From assembly GCA_964530525.1 (NCBI GenBank), contig CAZHBH010000098.1, positions 1 to 5,494 on the forward strand: DNA of 5,494 nucleotides. Direction: 5' to 3'. The first letter of the stretch is position 1. Each line of letters opens with the position of its first letter. The stretch comes from CAYNQN01 sp964530525 (lineage in GTDB: Bacteria; Actinomycetota; Acidimicrobiia; Acidimicrobiales; Acidimicrobilacustridaceae). The notes under the pieces were generated by a model. It saw only the letters and a list, made by a program, of their open reading frames with translations, did not search any database and was not told the DNA's origin. This document shows, piece by piece, positions 4,548 through 5,494 of the stretch. The translations under genes were made by a program, and so were the position numbers.

Positions 4548-5396
4548 GTGGCAAACGACGAGATGCGACGGTACTGGAACGACGTGGGAGCCCCGGGGTG
4601 GGTGGAGCACCGGCGCCTGTTCGACGCGGAGCTCGCGCCGTTCGCCGAGGCGGTCATCGAAGCGATCGACCCCGGTCCGGGCCGGCACCTGCTGGACGTC
4701 GGATGCGGCACGGGCGCGCTCGCCGAGTTGGCCATCGAGCGCGGCGCTTCGGTGGTCGGAGTCGACATCGCTCCCCCGATGGTCGCCGCGGCGACCGAGC
4801 GCGTACCGGGAGCCTCGTTCTCGGTGGCCGACGCCCAGACCGACGACCTCGGCCCCCAAGGGCCCTTCACCGACGTGGTCTCGCGCTTCGGGGTGATGTT
4901 CTTCGAAGACCCGATCGCCGCCTTCGCGAACATCCGCTCCGCAACGGACCCAGGTGCCTCCCTGGCCTTCGTCTGCTGGCGCAGCGCCGAGGAGAACCAG
5001 CTGTTCAGCCTGGGTACGAGCGTGCTGGTGAAGCAACTCGACCCTGCCCCTGAGCAGCCCGCACCCGGCGCGCCCGGACCTCTCAGCTTCGCCGACCCCG
5101 ATCGGGTGCGCCGGGTGCTCGCCTCGTCCGGCTGGGTCGATGTAGCGGTGGAGCCGTTCGACGCCATGTGCGACTACGGGATCGACGGGAGCGACGGGGT
5201 CGAGGGGCGCCTGACGATGATCCTCGCGACCTCGGCCGGAACGGCCGCCCGCGCACAGCTGGAGGAGCGACTGGGGCCGACCGGCTGGGCGGAGCTGCTC
5301 GAGGAGGTGCGAGCCGAGCTGCGCAGCCACCTGGTCGACGGGCGGGTCCAGTTCAACGGCGCAGCTTGGCTCGTCACCGCCACGAACCCCGGCTGA
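4548..5396 (+). CDS. Class I SAM-dependent methyltransferase
   Basis: A 282-residue Rossmann-fold methyltransferase. The start MANDEMRRYWNDVGAPGWVE is typical of a common actinobacterial UbiE-like group. Motif I LLDVGCGTG is at 48-56 (SAM-binding glycine loop), the acidic residue of motif II is Asp73 in VVGVDIAPPM, the adenine-contact segment ADAQTDDL is at 94-101, and the post-motif strand FGVMFFEDPIAAF is at 114-126, followed by SLAFVCWR at 138-145. The C-terminal third (about 180-282) carries FADPDRVRRVL and ends NGAAWLVTA. It probably shapes the acceptor pocket. The methyl acceptor cannot be told from sequence: small molecules such as quinone precursors or secondary metabolites are all possible. 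Start is GTG, bounded by an in-frame TAG four codons upstream. It is divergent from the VOC gene and convergent with the gene at the right edge. Confidence 0.92.
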   Translation: MANDEMRRYWNDVGAPGWVEHRRLFDAELAPFAEAVIEAIDPGPGRHLLDVGCGTGALAELAIERGASVVGVDIAPPMVAAATERVPGASFSVADAQTDDLGPQGPFTDVVSRFGVMFFEDPIAAFANIRSATDPGASLAFVCWRSAEENQLFSLGTSVLVKQLDPAPEQPAPGAPGPLSFADPDRVRRVLASSGWVDVAVEPFDAMCDYGIDGSDGVEGRLTMILATSAGTAARAQLEERLGPTGWAELLEEVRAELRSHLVDGRVQFNGAAWLVTATNPG

Positions 5397-5418
5397 CCCC
5401 CGACCGCCCTCGCTCAGG

Positions 5419-5432
5419 TGGGGACGACCCCA
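5419..5432. terminator. Small hairpin after the methyltransferase, weak terminator candidate
   Basis: TGGGG, loop ACGA, CCCCA form a perfect 5-bp stem in the 48-nt gap between the methyltransferase stop and the end of the next minus-strand frame. There is no T-run. Position between convergent genes is the main support. Confidence 0.25.
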
Positions 5433-5444
5433 GCGCGGTCCTCG

Positions 5445-5494
5445 TCAGCTCCCGGGGAGTGCTGCCACGATGGCGTCGAGCACGGCCTGGTCCG
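5445..5494 (-). CDS. C-terminal tail of a further minus-strand gene (partial), unidentified
   Basis: Reading leftward from the window edge, one frame gives DQAVLDAIVAALPGS and then TGA at 5447-5445. The amphipathic-helix character and codon usage look like a genuine protein end, unlike the other two minus frames here, which are Arg/Pro/Cys-rich. The gene would converge with the methyltransferase. Fifteen residues are too few for any family call. Confidence 0.4.
   Translation of the reverse strand, partial: DQAVLDAIVAALPGS

Noticed and set aside
4375..4554. 60-codon upstream extension of the VOC frame
   Set aside because: It is Arg/Ala/Pro-rich, overlaps the methyltransferase start and promoter box, and a good Shine-Dalgarno supports the ATG at 4374.
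4328..5330. Alternative frames across the methyltransferase (plus 4328-5053, minus 4497-5330)
   Set aside because: Both give Arg/Gly/Ala-rich translations without motifs, while the frame from 4548 has SAM-binding motif I and the rest of the fold.
1..5494. Possible CRISPR array, tRNA, transposon or multi-gene defence/biosynthetic system
   Set aside because: I found no regularly spaced repeats beyond two copies, no cloverleaf, no transposase or terminal inverted repeats, and the genes form no known defence or biosynthetic set.

Overview
The window is GC-rich chromosomal DNA from what looks like a high-GC Gram-positive bacterium (Actinomycetota; possibly an Acidimicrobiia-like lineage, which I cannot settle from 5.5 kb). 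The evidence is the strong G/C bias at third codon positions, frequent GTG starts, a FadE5-type acyl-CoA dehydrogenase, and start codons sitting 6-8 nt downstream of a TANNNT -10 hexamer with no Shine-Dalgarno. That last pattern is the leaderless-mRNA signature common in actinobacteria. I see no tRNA, rRNA, CRISPR array, transposase or phage gene.

Layout, left to right. (1) On the minus strand, a 74-residue single-span membrane protein (917-693) is followed 4 nt later by a FadE5-like acyl-CoA dehydrogenase (688 to the left edge, truncated). (2) Divergently, on the plus strand, lie rsgA (1061-2221, a ribosome-assembly GTPase) and, 11 nt on, a Nudix hydrolase (2233-2949). (3) After a 130-nt leader with an inverted repeat and a good Shine-Dalgarno comes an alpha/beta hydrolase of the cofactor-free haloperoxidase/esterase group (3080-3934). 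(4) It converges on a small VOC-fold protein (minus, 4374-4006) across a 71-nt gap containing hairpins and a 17-bp tandem duplication. (5) The VOC gene is divergent from a class I SAM-dependent methyltransferase (4548-5396). (6) The right edge shows the probable C-terminal tail of another minus-strand gene.

Functionally this is a housekeeping and general-metabolism neighbourhood: fatty-acyl-CoA oxidation, ribosome maturation, nucleotide- or CoA-pyrophosphate hydrolysis, and generic hydrolase, VOC and methyltransferase enzymes. It is not a recognisable dedicated gene cluster, and I found no convincing novel defence or mobile system. The most informative signals are regulatory. Four of the seven complete or near-complete genes start next to a near-identical TAG(G/C)(G/C)T box, and in one case that box is built on the stop codon of the gene before. 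Other points are the uncharacterised tail-anchored protein coupled to the acyl-CoA dehydrogenase, a VOC protein that seems to lack the metal ligands, and a repeat/hairpin cluster between two convergent genes.
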